A DNA stretch of 64,000 bases from Oscheius dolichura (GCA_932521035.1 OW051495.1:2914001-2978000); one strand, 5' to 3'. Positions 1 through 12,223 are shown, numbered from the stretch's first letter. The notes: generated by a model not told the origin, from the sequence alone. Program-made: numbers and translations.

Positions 1-49
1 GATAATCTCTCGCTCCTTTCCCTGACGTTCCTTCTCCCACCTCTCGTAG

Positions 50-3000
50 CTATGCAAATCTATCCATTAGCCAGACGAGGAGCGTGTCTACGGCACATCC
101 AGCCAAGAGGTCAAAAACTACAGGAAATGAGAGATGATGCAAAAAGATGGGATCAAATAAAATACAGGGGGATATTTTTATTCTTTCTACTCTTATGGCC
201 TCCTTTCCAACAACCTACTCGGGGGATACGGTAGCGGCTCTCTTCTACAGTAGTCGTGGTCATAGAGATGCCACGGGATCGTCTCCTCCAACTCGACGTC
301 GATCTTCTTCTGACTCCGTTGATCTTCGAGGACCCGCTCGCGGTGGCAGGTGATTTCAACCGGCTGAAAATAGAAAATCCATTAGGGGGAAATAAATGAG
401 AAAACTAACAATATCTTCACGTGAATCAGAGGATGATCCAGGAGGAGTACTGATCGCCGGTGCCGTAGATCCAGAGGGTGTCGCTGTTCCCTCCAATGGG
501 GCATTCCACGGCTGAAAAAAAAGGGAAAATAGAGAAAAGAGAGAAGAACATGAGCTACTGTACAATTTCACCGGTCTCATTGTTAGCCACACTCCTGGCT
601 GCTACTAATCGTCTTTTTCCCCCCGATTACCAGAATGTACTTCCCCATTTTCATTACCAATCAATCCCGAAACATACAGTTCTGTTCAATTCCTCCCCAG
701 ATGGTGTGGTGTTCTCCTTATTCAAATCGCTCGTCAATAAATCCAAAAGAATAGAATGTGACTCTTCTTCGATCTCATTCGGTGACAGCCTAGCCATCTG
801 TCCAGGATACCAGTGATGACTAGAAGGCTAAAATATTCTGGTTGCGTGAATCGAATATAAGTGTCTGACCATATTAGGAGTAGAATTAGTAGGAGGACCG
901 AAACGTTGAGGTTGCGAATGATAAGAATATGGAGTCTGTCTCGGAGGAAAACCAGACATATGGTAGGGTGGATGAGGCCACATCCCATGAGGAAGAGGAT
1001 GCACAAACGGGGGACTGTTCTGTTGTCCCAGGGGAGGGGATCGGTAATATTGTTGGCCGGGAAAGGGTTGAGGGTGGAAGTGGGGCGGACCCAGTGGCGG
1101 GGAAGAGTAGGATTGAGGGTGATAGGGAGGAAATCGAGGAGTTGGTGGCCGACTATCTGGATGGGGTGGAAGACAGTTGCTTGGAGGATATGATTGGGAA
1201 GGAGTGGAGACCGGACCTTGAGGAGGATAAGTATAAGAAGGAGACGGATTATTCCAGGTTCCGTTGTTCCGGAGGGACTGAAACGGTCATGTTTGAAGGA
1301 ATTTGAAGGGGATCTTACAATAGATTGAGGATCATTCGAAGCGGAGGGAAGAGGAGGAGGAGGCTGGCTAGAAATCGACGGCTTGTTCAATATTTCAGAA
1401 ATTGCTGAACAGGGCTCCTCCATCGGCTCTTGTTTTATCCTAATTGTCTTCATTGTCTCCTTCCGGGGAGTTTCTTCGACGACTGGAGGAGTATTCTGAA
1501 ATTCAACTGTTTTTTTTCCTAGGGGAATATCCCTACCGGTTCATTTTGAACCGTGTCACCGTAATCCAAATCAATTGGCTCCGGCTTGATCTTAATATTC
1601 TTCGGATAGTCGCGAAGATCCACCTCGATGTCAATATCCAATAGACCCAATTCTCCCTTGATCAGACGTGGCCAGTCGGCTAAAGGTTACTGTAATTTGG
1701 AGAAAGGCAGTTATAACATACTCGAATCAGCCATTCCGTATGTTTCTTCATTTGGGTACGTCTTTCTAAATTCCTCGACGCTCGCCCAAAACCGGTGCAT
1801 TTTTGCGGGTATGATATCCCAGTGGTAGGAGTACGCTGCACCGAGATCTGGCTGAAATTGAGCAGTTATATGAAGTTTATTATGTTTTGATGGTAGTTGA
1901 AATTATTCACAGAACTAGCATTTCATTTCATTGCCTTTTGTTTTTTTGCTCCTAATAGATTTTTCTCGTATTTTCCCTCGAACTCACTCGATCCTTGACG
2001 AAATAATCCTGTGTGCAGAGAATGTGCCGAATGCTGTTCTTCCAGTAGGTTCCCACCACGCAGCCAGGGAAGTAATGCCTTGAAATCAAAATTCTCTTGA
2101 GAAATTCTAGGACAAACTTGGCGAAACGGTAGATTTCCTTGCTGGGAATGGCTCGTTTCGCGTTGAAAATGGCCAGCCCGGCGATTAGTCCATACGGAAC
2201 ACAGCCTTTCCGATCCAGCGGATTCCTCTTCGGCGCGGGGACTGTTTTCACAATCTGCACCTCCGGAGCTTTGACTATTTTGACTTTTGGTTTTGACTGA
2301 ACTGATTGTGGAGCCGGGAAGGAGAGAGACTAACCTTGGTTCCACGAGGACGGCCGCGAGGCTTCTTCGCCGGGGGTCCCTCCATATCGGCTGTTATCTC
2401 CGCCTGTTTCATTATCCGGGTGACGAACTCGTCAATCTCCTTCGGGTTAGCCTGGGTCTTTGCTCCTCTGGCTATTTGCATTTGGATTGTTTCGGGTGAT
2501 GCCTAAATATTTTATTTCTAATGCTCTCATTGTAACATTGACAGACCTCTTGGCATTGTTCTTCACTTCCCGTTCGTTTCATTTTTCTTCTTTTGGCTGC
2601 TGTCCGTGGCGATAACGGCAGCTTCTGAATCTCCCCGTCCTCCTGAAGATCCGTCTCCTTCTGTCTCAAACAGCCCGAATAGTTCCATTTCATTTGGAAT
2701 TTACAGCAGTCACATCCCTCCAAAACAATTCCATACGGTGCCAGCTGAAAAGGTTGATTATTTTCGTGTCGAAGATATTCCCTACCCAGCTCCGGACGAG
2801 GTCGGGATCCGTCGGCTTGTAGACGTGGCCATTCGAACAAGGCAGAGCCCTCTGGAACAGGCTCCTCGCATTCTGTAGCTGACTCTTCTGGCGTTCCTTT
2901 TCGGGAGACGGGGTCGGATAGTTGTAAAGGGAGTTGGCATCTCTGGAAGGGGGAATTTGTCTATTTCGGGAGGGGCCTACTCAAGTGTTCCTAGCAACGA

Positions 3001-3214
3001 TACCGGAGGGGAGTTGATGGGAAGGAAGGGGTCGGACAGGGCCATCATCTTTACCGTATTCTACAAAAGGAGGAGGAGTGGGTCTGCGGAAAGCGATAGT
3101 GGCGGAAGCTGGATAACGAAGAGACGCGAGGGGAGGATGCCAGACGGGTGTGCGTCTCTTGGAAGCCTGGCCTTGATAGTGGACGGGACGAAGTGTATAT
3201 TCCTCTTTGGACAT
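50..3214 (-). CDS. Divergent forkhead transcription factor with AT-hook
   Basis: Spliced gene of about 13 exons and roughly 790 residues. Residues about 275-365 form a forkhead (winged-helix) DNA-binding domain: the recognition-helix signature WKNSIRH is followed by FVK, then a wing ending YSYHWDIIP. An AT-hook core, KKPRGRPRGTK, precedes it at about residue 235. After the domain come two psi-K-x-E sites, IKPEP and IKQEP, that fit SUMO attachment. A Pro/Tyr/Ser-rich stretch follows, like an activation domain. The loop between helix 2 and the recognition helix is longer than usual. It should act in the nucleus as a DNA-binding regulator. Phases close across the introns, including one at 786-829 that removes an apparent stop and joins PNM to PSSHHW. 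The start at 3214 is the first ATG of the open first exon. I cannot assign a Fox subclass. The N-terminal 200 residues match nothing I recognise. Confidence 0.78.
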
Positions 3215-3547
3215 TTCAAAAACTGCGTTTTAGAGAAGATGGAGAAGCAGATTCGGAAAGAAACAAATTGATAAAAAAAAGGACGGAAAAAGAGGAACAC
3301 CCTAATACTGTTGAAATTAGTTCCAATGAGTCACACAAACGTTGTACTTTGTCTTTGCTCTATAAAAGAACCACTCTTCTCTCATAACGTCGATCTGAAT
3401 TTGGCAAATGCTTTTCTCACACATGTCTCTATTGGATCACAGGGTGAATAGTGAATAAATTTAACCTTTAGTATAAAACCTATTTATTACAATAAAATCT
3501 ACACTGTTTACAACAATTCCGTAAGTTATAGTCTCCTAGGAAGAGCT
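3215..3547. other. Intergenic gap, PRC1-like gene to forkhead gene
   Basis: This is the 333-bp space between two genes on the same strand. It should hold the 3' UTR of the PRC1-like gene and the forkhead 5' region. An AATAAA-type signal can be read on the minus strand near 3470-3495. On the minus strand a CGCAG lies about 10 bases before the forkhead ATG, a possible but weak trans-splice acceptor. Confidence 0.4.
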
Positions 3548-5442
3548 CTACAGTTCGATCTTTTTGGTGTGAACAAGGCTGTGGGTTCCGCCTTCTTCGG
3601 AGAGGATGTCTTCGGTCCTTGCTGAACTCTTTCATTTCTCAATAAAGAACAAATAAACCTACCATATGGCTTCTAACAGGAGCTATGATACTCTCCTCCA
3701 GTCCTAATGACATTCTTGGACGTTTCTCCGAGATGTTCGCCGGGGTTGCTGGTGTTCGAATGCCGGCTTTGATTTTGATCGGAGTTCGGAGGATGTCTTG
3801 TCTCGATATCTGCTTCCTTTCCGCCGTCTAAACCCATATTATTACTTTAACTAGTCTTCTTCCTACCCTTGTGGCCTTCTGTCTCTCCTTGTTCAGATTG
3901 TATTCCGCCTCCATCCATTCGACCATCTCCAACGGCTCGTATCCATCCACCCGGATCCTGTCCATCGGATGGTTCTTCTTATAGTCTTCGTAGACCCTGG
4001 TCAGAGACTTCTTCAGTGTCGGTAGTCGAACTTCGTTGAGGTGTCTCTCCGTCTGGGCGTCTCTCATCAGATTGTGGCCTCTCTCCCGGGATCGGTAGTA
4101 GTCGGCCTCCTTCTTCCTCTCCCCCAGATTCATCTTCTGTCTCCAGGCATCTTTCCAACTGAAGTAATTCATTTATGATTAGTTTGAAGGGGAAAAGACT
4201 CACTCTTCGAGTAGTTTATAGACCGGCTGTCGAGCTGCGTAGACGGTGGTCAGTCGAACGATCTCCGTCACCATCTGGTCGACGTTCTCCTGGGAATGGC
4301 GGCGGGGATCGAATCTCGGCGGGAAGGTCTGCTCTCCCGGTCCGATGTGGCACTTCTCCCAGAGCTCTTTCAGTTCCTCGTAGCAGCTGGCCCATTCCAT
4401 ATCTATTTCTTCCATCCAGGACTCATACATTCCGGATAACTGAAAGGGGCGATTAGAAGACTAGGGAAGACGGCTTACCTCGTGCCAGAATTGTTCCAAT
4501 CGGTCCATAACAGACAGCGTTAGTGGGAAATCATTGGAAGAGAGGTTCTCCTTGAGGTAGTCTTCGAGATCTGGCTCCTTGTGGTCGCCGTAGACTTTTC
4601 CCAAGACTCGACACCAGACGCGAAGGTCCTTCTGCATCCGGGTGGCTTTTTGAAGACGGCTGGACAGCTCCGACTCGAAATCAGAGATGTGGTTCTGGAG
4701 ATTTTGTAATTCCAGCTGGGGAAGAAGCTGAAAATTAGAATTGAACACATCTTGGGCGAATTGTGGGTTGAAACCCGGCCGACCACTGACCAAAACATAA
4801 AGAAAAAACGTACTGTTCTGGTCGTGGGAAGATATTTCCAAGCATTTTTACCCAGCCGGAAACAGAGAAGATGCATCCGTTGCTCGAATTTCTCCTGTTC
4901 CACCATCAAGGCGTCGAACTTCTCCCTCAGGACTTCTTCTTCTTTCTCGGCTGATCTCAACAGGGCAATCGACGGGTAGACGAATTGCCTCTGCCATTCC
5001 TCCATCTTCAGTTCTCTTCGGAACTTCTTGATCTCGTCTTCTTTCTCCTGGATTCCGGTCTTGACTCTCTCCACCATCTCCGTCTCTCCGTTGATCATAT
5101 CATCCACCAGGTTTCGGAGATGTTGATGAGCTGCTTGCACTCGAGTAAGCCTGAATAAAAGGACTGGCTGAAACAAAGAATGGAATTAACCTGGCCTCCT
5201 GCTGCATGTGAACTTCGTCCCAGAGACGGGCCAACTTGTCCATTCCCTTCTGGATAGACTCTTGTGTCTTTTCTGTTTCGTCTAGAATACATCTCCTCAA
5301 ATGACCGTCTTCTACTGGACGAGGCGGGGTCATCGAACTAAACACACGGCTATAGATAAGCAAAATAATCGATAACGACTTACTCCATGGTATCGGATCC
5401 GTAGAGGGGGGTTTCGGGTGGGTTAGGGGTGTTAGAAGACAT
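3548..5442 (-). CDS. PRC1: PRC1/MAP65-family cytokinesis protein (SPD-1-like)
   Basis: Spliced gene encoding a long coiled-coil protein of the PRC1/Ase1/MAP65 family. These proteins cross-link antiparallel microtubules at the spindle midzone. The N-terminal part has the heptad-rich LARLWDEVHMQQEARL and LVDDMINGETEMVERV segments. The middle has LKELWEKCHIGPGEQTFPP, like the ELxxxWDxC segment of PRC1. The conserved spectrin-like end reads WKDAWRQKMNLGER and then RERGHNLMRD, matching the family's NRGGNLLKEE region. The C-terminal tail is basic and Thr-Pro rich (RTPIKIKAGIRTPATPA), as in PRC1, where such sites are Cdk targets. The last exon ends in HTKKIEL at 3548. Start 5442 begins MSSNTPNPPETPLYG; an in-frame ATG further upstream, near 5601, cannot be excluded. 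The C. elegans counterpart would be spd-1. Confidence 0.85.
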
Positions 5443-5794
5443 GGGGACGAGTACGAGTACGACTAGTAGACGAGTAGAGTGAGAATCATAAGGTAGAAAG
5501 TAGCCGGAGGAGAGAGAAGCGGCTCCTTGAACGCAGCAGGTGGGCGGAAATCGCTTTGCTTCAACCGAGGGAGAAAAGGAAAGGCTTGATGGGATCATCA
5601 ATGTATATGTAAGGTGTCCCTCGGTTCACAAATACAAGAAGTTATGAACCGACCGAAAGCTCGAGAGAGTTGAGCAGCAGAATTAGAAGGTTCACGAGGA
5701 AAATAGCCGAGAAGAGAACGGAAAAGCACCCCCCGCCCCGTCTGCTCAAGTCTTCTATTTATTCTCCTATATATCCTATCGTCGTGTCTTCTCT
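5443..5794. other. Intergenic gap, tetraspanin to PRC1-like gene
   Basis: The 352-bp space between same-strand genes holds the tetraspanin 3' UTR and the PRC1-like 5' region. The minus-strand frame upstream of the PRC1-like start stays open to about 5601, so some of it may be coding. No other feature was seen. Confidence 0.35.
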
Positions 5795-6843
5795 TTATTT
5801 TTCGGATGACGAGGTGGTCGTCGTCGTCGACGTCTTGCCGAGCCCCTTGCTCTGCTGTTCCTCGACGAAGAGAAGTCGCTTCTGTTCCATTTCCTTGTGG
5901 ATCATCTGCTGCCAGTCGCGGAGATACTGGGCTCGTCCTTCTCGGCGATCCTTCTAAACATGTTTCCATTTTACTCTATAAGAAGAAGTGACAAACCTCA
6001 AAGTAGGCATAGATGAAGGGAGTGATGGCCATGGCCAAGAGGGAGCAGAACAAGCCGATACAGGACGAGATCTGGAATATATTAGTCTACAAAATGCTAC
6101 AAAATATAAGAACAGTACCAGAATAAAGAATCTCAGCTTTCCGGGGACGGCTTGGCCACATCCGAGGAATTTCCCGTGTTTATGGGGGCATTTGCTCTTC
6201 TCGGGACAGAAGACCGTCGTGTTGGCGGCTTTCGTCTGGTAGTCGGCCTGGTTATTCAGTCCGCAACAGCAGTTGTCATCCTGGAGAGAGGCCAACTCCT
6301 CCGGCAAGGCGGTACCATTCTGGAAATTGGAGAATAAATGAAGAAGGCGAAAGATACAGGAGAGATGAAGAAGTCGTTGAAGCTGTTTTGTAAGCCGACC
6401 GAGACGGAGACCCGATTGGCCGGGAGCGTCGAAAAATACAACACAAATCCTAGAATATACCATGTTTTGGACTAGAAGGAAAGTGAACCGAACCGGAGAT
6501 TTGAAGAGGCAAGACGGCGATGAAATTGACGGCGAAGACAATGACTACGAAGATTTTCTTGAGATTGAACCATTTGACAGTCGACGAGATGACAATTACC
6601 GCGGCTCCGAGCATCGCGACCACGTCCGACGCCAGCGAACAATAGAGGAAGATGCCGTACTGCTGGTCCTGACCGACCACGTGGCTCTTGTCGCCCCTGT
6701 TCCACATGAAACGCGTCTTCTGATCCACCACTGAAGGGGGAATTAGAAGAGGAGAAGGGGAGAAACTGACGACAGAAGAGGAGACACAGCTCCACGGCCA
6801 CCATCATCAGCAGAGCCGTACGAGCCGTACACTTGCGAGCCAT
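5795..6843 (-). CDS. Tetraspanin
   Basis: Five exons encode about 280 residues with four hydrophobic segments. These lie near residues 10-25, 50-72 (LYCSLASDVVAMLGAAVIVI), 80-105 (IFVVIVFAVNFIAVLPL) and 200-228 (LISSCIGLFCSLLAMAIT). The large loop after the third segment carries the diagnostic CCG (DDNCCCGLNNQADYQ), and further cysteines (FCPEKSKC, FLGCG) complete the disulfide set. An NGT and an NTT in this loop are possible glycosylation sites. The cytoplasmic tail is long and charged, ending in a Thr/Ser run (TSTTTTTSSSEK). Tetraspanins organise membrane microdomains at the plasma membrane or endosomes. All four introns are about 45 bp with GT-AG ends. The start MARKCTARTALLMM is the first in-frame ATG. 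Subfamily not assigned. Confidence 0.8.
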
Positions 6844-8029
6844 TCTTGAAAATGACCCGAGAAAAGCGAAAAACTCGACATTTCTTCTGTTCCGGCCATG
6901 ATTTAACTGGTCAAGTTACTGGCTATTTCTAATTCTTGACGTGCTGATCACTTCCAAAAATTCCGTGTAAATTTGTGTCCCAAGGGTCATCCTCCCTCTG
7001 CCATTTCCAATTCTGAATGCCCTCGGCTACGTGACTTCGCCCCTTCCTTCCCTTCGGTGCCCTTTGATATATCCACCTAATCTCCATTTTCACTGCGTCA
7101 TTTCTTTGTGAGCTTTGGGCCGATGACATTTTCCCTCGTTTGCGTGCCTTTATAAAACTCTGATTTAGAAATGAGAGCGATCTCTGCTGCCGATTTCCTA
7201 CCGTACCCCTTATAGCGTGTTCTTTGATCCCTAATTGAGGAAAATCACTTTTCTTCTATGGTTTAATTTGGTCAAAACTTTTTAGTGTTATGAGGATGGG
7301 ATAAAAAGTGGAAGAGTTCGTTGTACTTGGTAAACGATTTAGAGTGAGTTCTTCTGAAAATCAACTCTCTCGATACTTCTTCATTATTGCTTGTGTTCCG
7401 GGAAAACGATAAATATTCCGAAGAAGAGCTCGCTTTGTTTTTGTTCTCTTTTCTTTTTTTTCCTGGAATACCATATTTCGATGTCCATTCATTTTTCCCG
7501 GGGATATCGTGATGAGCACTCTACGTCCGCCTCAAATGAGGAGCCATTGCCTTTTGGGTCTTAGATTTTTGTCTGAATTCTTTGTGCTCTGAGGTAGCGA
7601 TAAAGAGTAGAAAACGCAAGGATCTAGTATTCTATCCTGTAAAAATCAAATTTCTACTATCCAATCGTTTGTTTTGTTGAAATTATTTGTGTTCCGGTTA
7701 AATAATAAAGATCCGGTAGAAGTGACTTTCTCGGAAATCACATTGATGACTATTACCCTCCCCCCTCATCACATATTTATATTCCCTACTCAAGTAAAAC
7801 ACACGTAAATACACCTGTCTCCGTGATATCCACCACCTGTCCATTTCTCACGCTCATCCCGCCTCCTCATCATTCCTCTCACCGGAAGCACGGGGAATTC
7901 TCCAATTATCCAACAATTCTTCCCCTTCGAAGTCACCGTTTTCCTCTCAAGAGATATGTGATTACAGCGAGGATATTTCAGGAAAAGGAAGAGAGAGGTC
8001 CCCGCCCATTCATTTCAGTCGTCTGAGTA
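6844..8029. other. Intergenic region, divergent promoters
   Basis: 1.2 kb lies between the start of the minus-strand tetraspanin and the start of the plus-strand Srt receptor, so both promoters should be here. The sequence is AT-rich with short T-runs. I see no convincing ORF, RNA gene or repeat. Confidence 0.4.
8011..8018 (+). promoter_or_regulatory. Candidate spliced-leader acceptor of the Srt gene
   Basis: CATTTCAG lies 11 bases before the ATG at 8030, with no plausible upstream coding exon. This fits an outron 3' splice site for trans-splicing. Confidence 0.45.
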
Positions 8030-9853
8030 ATGGAGGCCTACTTCCGAGCCGGTGGACTTCCTCCATTTTATCAATGTAACGAGTAAGTCCTAAATACTCT
8101 CTACTTTACTTCTTCCTACACACTTTTTAAATAAATTAAAATTTAGAGTAATGAATTGGACCTACGACGAGTGGCTCCTCCAGGGAGAGCCTCATCTCGG
8201 TTTAGGAATCGGGTGCCTTGTCTATGGCGTCGCCTGTATTGTAAGTGGGTCCCATACGAAATAAAATAGATCGACTTCTAGGTACTGTACCTTCCCTGCT
8301 GTTGGGTCCTGCTCCACAAGGACCTCTTCTCCATCACTGCGTACAAGTTGCTCTTCCTCTTGTCCCTCCTCGAAATGGGCAATCTCTGTCTCAATTCCAT
8401 CTGCGCCGGAGTCTTCTTCATCCAGGGGATCGTCTTCTGTAACCACCCCCATCTGATATACTTCCTCGGCTGTGTTGTCATGAGTCTGTTCCCCTATTCC
8501 CCCCTAAAATAGCCAATTCCAGCCTTCTGGACGGGTGTCTGTGTCACCTGTTTCATCCTCGGTCTGTCTCGTCTCGTCGACTTATGGAATCCCCTCTGGC
8601 ATGATGCCCTTTTTGGAGGTAACCTCCCGCTCTTCTATTCCTGTCTCTCAACATAAATACCCGCCTCATTATGGGGATAATAGGTTTTTCCTGGCTTGTA
8701 CCTTGAACAACTTTCTCCCTTGGTGATAAACGAGAGGGCATGTGGACTACCACTCTCCCCGGGGGATAAACTCCTGTCTGCCCAGGCATCATCGGCAGAC
8801 ACGAAATAGATAAAACAGGATAATTCTATACAATTCAGGGAGGGGGACACCCTGTCAAACATTCCATTAATTTAGAAGATTTCTGCTTTCCAGTACGGCA
8901 TAAACCAGCTAAGCGCCAGTGAGGGTCATTTGCTGGGGACGGCTGCCAAATTTGCGGGGTTTTCAACGGAAGAGGTACCGAATATAACATTTGGAATACT
9001 CTAACCAATAGTTTATTGGTACTGTGTCACGTCGAGAAAGCAACGTTCCCCCGAAAATGGGTCTTACTGCTCCGAATCTGATTCTCCCCTCTTCCAGGCG
9101 TCCGTCTGTCCGTCTCCCTCTGTTTCATCTTCTTCTACATGTCCTACATGTTTTTCTACACCAAACCGGCCGTCTTCAACTCTCGCGAACTCACCTGGCA
9201 CTTTGACCCGTTGGTCTACCCGGACGGGAAGATGTACACGGTACAGTCTCTACAGTATGCAGTATAGAAAAACAAATTCAGGCCTACGCTTCTCTCCCAA
9301 CGGTGGTCAATAATATGGGAACAGTCACTGGCACCCTCCTGATTACCGTAACCTTCATCGTCTCCTTCGTCTACAAATACACCACCCATAACTTCCAGAT
9401 GTCTACTTTCCAGAAACAGGTCCGGCCCCCTTTTGAATCCGGATCAAAACAGCTTAATTTTAATTCCAGCTCTTCCTCCAGAGCACAGTGGCCTGTTTCA
9501 ACAGCCTGATCTCTGCCCTAATCTACGTGTCCTATGCCTACCTCCCCATCAGCCGCTTCGTCAACTATCTCGGCCTCCTCACCTGGCAGCTGTCCAGCGG
9601 TACGGATCTCTGTTTCATGTCCAGAATAGAAAACCTTTCAGCTGGTGAACTGATTGTCTTCCTCTTCCTCAATCAAACCATTCGACGACGGGTTTTTCGC
9701 ATCTTCCGAATGACCGTCAAGCCATCTAGCTACGCGGGAAGCAGCCACCAACACGCGGGACACACCTTCCCCATACAGAAAAACGACTCCCACCACCAGT
9801 CGGGGCCCACCCTCAGCCGCTCGACTCCCCATTCTAGAGGAGGGGAAGAGTAA
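8030..9853 (+). CDS. Srt-family seven-transmembrane chemoreceptor
   Basis: Multi-exon gene for a nematode serpentine receptor of class T. Exon 1 gives MEAYFRAGGLPPFYQCNE, then NWTYDEWLL, an extracellular N-terminus with a sequon. TM1 ends VLYLPCCWVLL. TM2 is YKLLFLLSLLEMGNLCLNS, and FCNHPHLIYFLGC and FWTGVCVTCFILGLSRLVDL form TM3. Later exons give FIFFYMSYMFFYTKP with WHFDPLVYPDGKMY, a long TM6 (GTLLITVTFIVSFVYKYTT) and TM7 with LNQTIRRRVFRIF, all Srt-like. Such receptors act as G-protein-coupled odour or taste receptors in sensory neurons. The stretch 8625-9095 is unclear: exons at about 8895-8974 and 9013 can be read, but I do not find the usual TM4. The gene may therefore be misread there or damaged. 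Stop TAA at 9851. Confidence 0.75.
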
Positions 9854-11064
9854 TTGATTGTAAAATAACTGATGTCTCTAAATTATTGCTAAATTGATAT
9901 TCAGCTGATGTCCATTTCCAGAAACCGAAAAAGAAGAAGTAAATACTTGTGAGCAATTTGTCTACCTGAACAGGAAGAAAAAGTGTTTTTGTGAACTGGC
10001 TAACATCACGATCGAAATTAACGTCTATTCTGTAGTTCAGAAAGCCAATGAAGGCACATTATTGTTTGTTTACGCTAATGACCGGATGTTATCCATGTTC
10101 TTCCCATTTATAGATAATGTACTGAGAATTTGAGTGTCAAGGATGGCTGGTAGAAGTATTCCTTCTTCATAAAGTAGGGAAAAGAAAGCAGGAAACAATG
10201 AATTTGGATAGACCAGGGAGAGTAAAATAGGAAGGAGATGCGAATTATGATGAAGTAGAACATCTGAGCGAACTCTTCATGTCATAGCCAATATAAGAGT
10301 GACCCGTGATGCAATAAATAAAAAGTGCCGATTTTCCGAATAGTTGAACGAAGAGGATAGACGGCCAAGGGATTATAGGAACGGAAGGAGGTTTGGCGGT
10401 AGAGATCACCCGAGAAGGCAGCAAAATAGAAAGATATACCGGAAACTGCGTGTCGTAATGAATATAGGGCTGCGGTGATACAAAAAACTAAAACTCTGAC
10501 TAGAAGTCGTAGAGTTGAGACAAGAAAGGAAGTTCGTCACAGATGGGAGACTATCGAGGAAAACCAGGGAAAAAACGCACGAACAGTCTCACGCTCTATT
10601 CAATATAAGAGAAACGCTAGATTGCAGTCATTATAAAAAGTGAATTTGATATTTGATGAACATTCTGATAGTTATTCTAACTATTGGGAACGGGGGTCTA
10701 CCAAACTACACCCGTGCCTGCCTCCCCCGACCTAGTCCCCTCGTCTGTCTTCTTTTCGTGTTTCTCTCCTTCTTTCCTTTCCTTTCTCTTCTCTTTTCAG
10801 GTTCCCTTTTTGCCGTGGTTGCATTCGCATAGCTCAACCAATAATGGCTGTATGGTGGCCGGCGGCCGCGCGCCTCACGCATGTTTCCGGTCTTACCGGG
10901 TCCGGGCCGTCTTGGGTGAGCTCCTCCCGTGTTGACAAACAAAGCAGCCCGGCAAAAGTGTGAATCCGGTGCCGACGGGTAAGAAAAAGAGTCTCCTTGG
11001 TGACTACTTAAACCGCCTCCGGCCGCAGACTGAAGGACACGTCTCCCGTGACAGTCTCGCTCCA
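9854..11064. other. Intergenic region
   Basis: 1.2 kb between two plus-strand genes. No coding exon, repeat or RNA gene was recognised. The last 100 bp before the Pro/Ala-rich gene become GC-rich, with an ACTTAAACC near 11004 that could serve as a weak TATA-like element. Confidence 0.35.
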
Positions 11065-11753
11065 ATGAATCCTCTCCTCTCGTGAGTTCTCCCCCGTATT
11101 TTCTCATTTCCCGTCTCCTTCAGCCTCCTCGCCGTCTGTGCCGTTGCCAGTGGGCAAATCGCCATCAATGGGCCTTTCCTCGGCCGCTACTATGTCCCGG
11201 CCAAGCCCGTCCTCACCCCCGGAATGGCTCCTCTCGGTGCCCCCGTCATGGCAGCTGCCCCAGGTACATCCTCCTCCCTCTTCCTAACCTCGTTCCCCTT
11301 TTAGCTATTCCATTGGCTGCTCCTCCCTGTGGTCCGGCATGTGCCCCTCCTCCTCCTCCTCCTCCTCCTCCCCCGATGGCTGCTCCTCCATGTGCCGTCC
11401 CTGCGTGTGGAATGCCCCTGGCCGCTCCTCCACCACCTCCTCCTCCGGTCTTCGCCTCCGTGCCTCCAGTGGCCCCGATGGTCCCAGCCTTCGCCCCAGC
11501 TCCCGTCATCTTCTCCCCTGCCGTTCCCGTAGCCAGGCCAGTCCTTGCCGCTCCTCCCTGTGCCCCTCCTGCCTGTGCAGCTGCCCCTCCTCCCCCACCA
11601 CCCCCGGCTGTCTTTGCCCCTGCTCTTCCGGCCTATGCCCCGGCTATGCCAGCATTCGCCCCGGCTCCCATGCCCCTGGCCGTCCCGGCCTATGCTCCCT
11701 TCGCCCGTGCCGCTTTCTTCATCGGAAGCAACAAGTCCAAGAAGAACTTGTAA
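11065..11753 (+). CDS. Secreted Pro/Ala-rich repeat protein
   Basis: Three exons encode about 200 residues. The first exon (MNPLLS) joins LLAVCAVASGQ across a short intron to form a signal peptide. The next segment, INGPFLGRYYVPAKP, is followed by low-complexity sequence built of Pro, Ala, Val and Phe. It has three polyproline runs (of 10, 7 and 7 prolines), repeated AAPPC/APPCAP cysteine motifs and FAPA/YAPA motifs. The tail is FIGSNKSKKNL. The protein is probably extracellular and structural, for example cuticular or glandular; this is inferred from composition only. AATAAA at 11825 is a good poly(A) signal. Introns begin GTGAG and GTACA. No family assigned. Confidence 0.72.
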
Positions 11754-11875
11754 GAGAGCCCAGCGAAGATCAACGACGACGACTCGAACCGGTCTTGTTT
11801 GTAATTATTTTGACTGTTAAACTAAATAAACTATGATCTTCCAACGGAGGGTACTGTAGTCTGAAATGGAAACAA

Positions 11876-12223
11876 TCATGTTTTATGGATAACAACTAGC
11901 GATTGAAAATTAATTATAGACTGCCAGCCTCTGAATTTAGATGGTGACCGAAACATGGACGGGACTGTAATTGGTAACACTACCACCGGCTCCTTCTCCT
12001 TGTCTATATCAACATTTCCTGAAACCAGATCAGAACAGAGCATCTGCGTCCCCCGCGACCTGCTATCTTCTGCTCGGAGAACACGGAACGGTCCGCCGAA
12101 TAGAAAAACACTGAACAAACAGACCTGCTCAAGCTTCGAAGCCGCCGATAATTCCGACGGGAAAAGGGAACAAAGATCACCGAAAATACCAAAACGAGAG
12201 CAATTAGCACAAGAGGGACACAT
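11876..12223 (-). CDS. Doubtful small ORF behind a TATA box
   Basis: A single open frame of 115 codons starts MCPSCANCSRFGIFG and ends LVVIHKT. It lies about 60 bases downstream of a strong minus-strand TATA sequence. Nothing in the protein is recognisable, apart from a CxxC-xxC at the start. It may be a real small gene, part of a spliced gene read in another frame (a hydrophobic stretch VLIALVLVFSVIFV lies in the next frame), or chance. Confidence 0.25.
   Translation of the reverse strand: MCPSCANCSRFGIFGDLCSLFPSELSAASKLEQVCLFSVFLFGGPFRVLRAEDSRSRGTQMLCSDLVSGNVDIDKEKEPVVVLPITVPSMFRSPSKFRGWQSIINFQSLVVIHKT

Noticed and set aside
50-592. A separate small gene downstream of the forkhead gene
   Set aside because: The ATATTTTAG at 829 works as an acceptor and the exons join in phase to the forkhead gene, so the apparent stop is intronic.
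734-1453. Single 239-codon minus-strand ORF as one exon
   Set aside because: After PQSI the frame turns into unlikely sequence. A GTAAGA...TTTCAG intron switches to a Pro/Tyr/Gln-rich frame that continues the forkhead protein.
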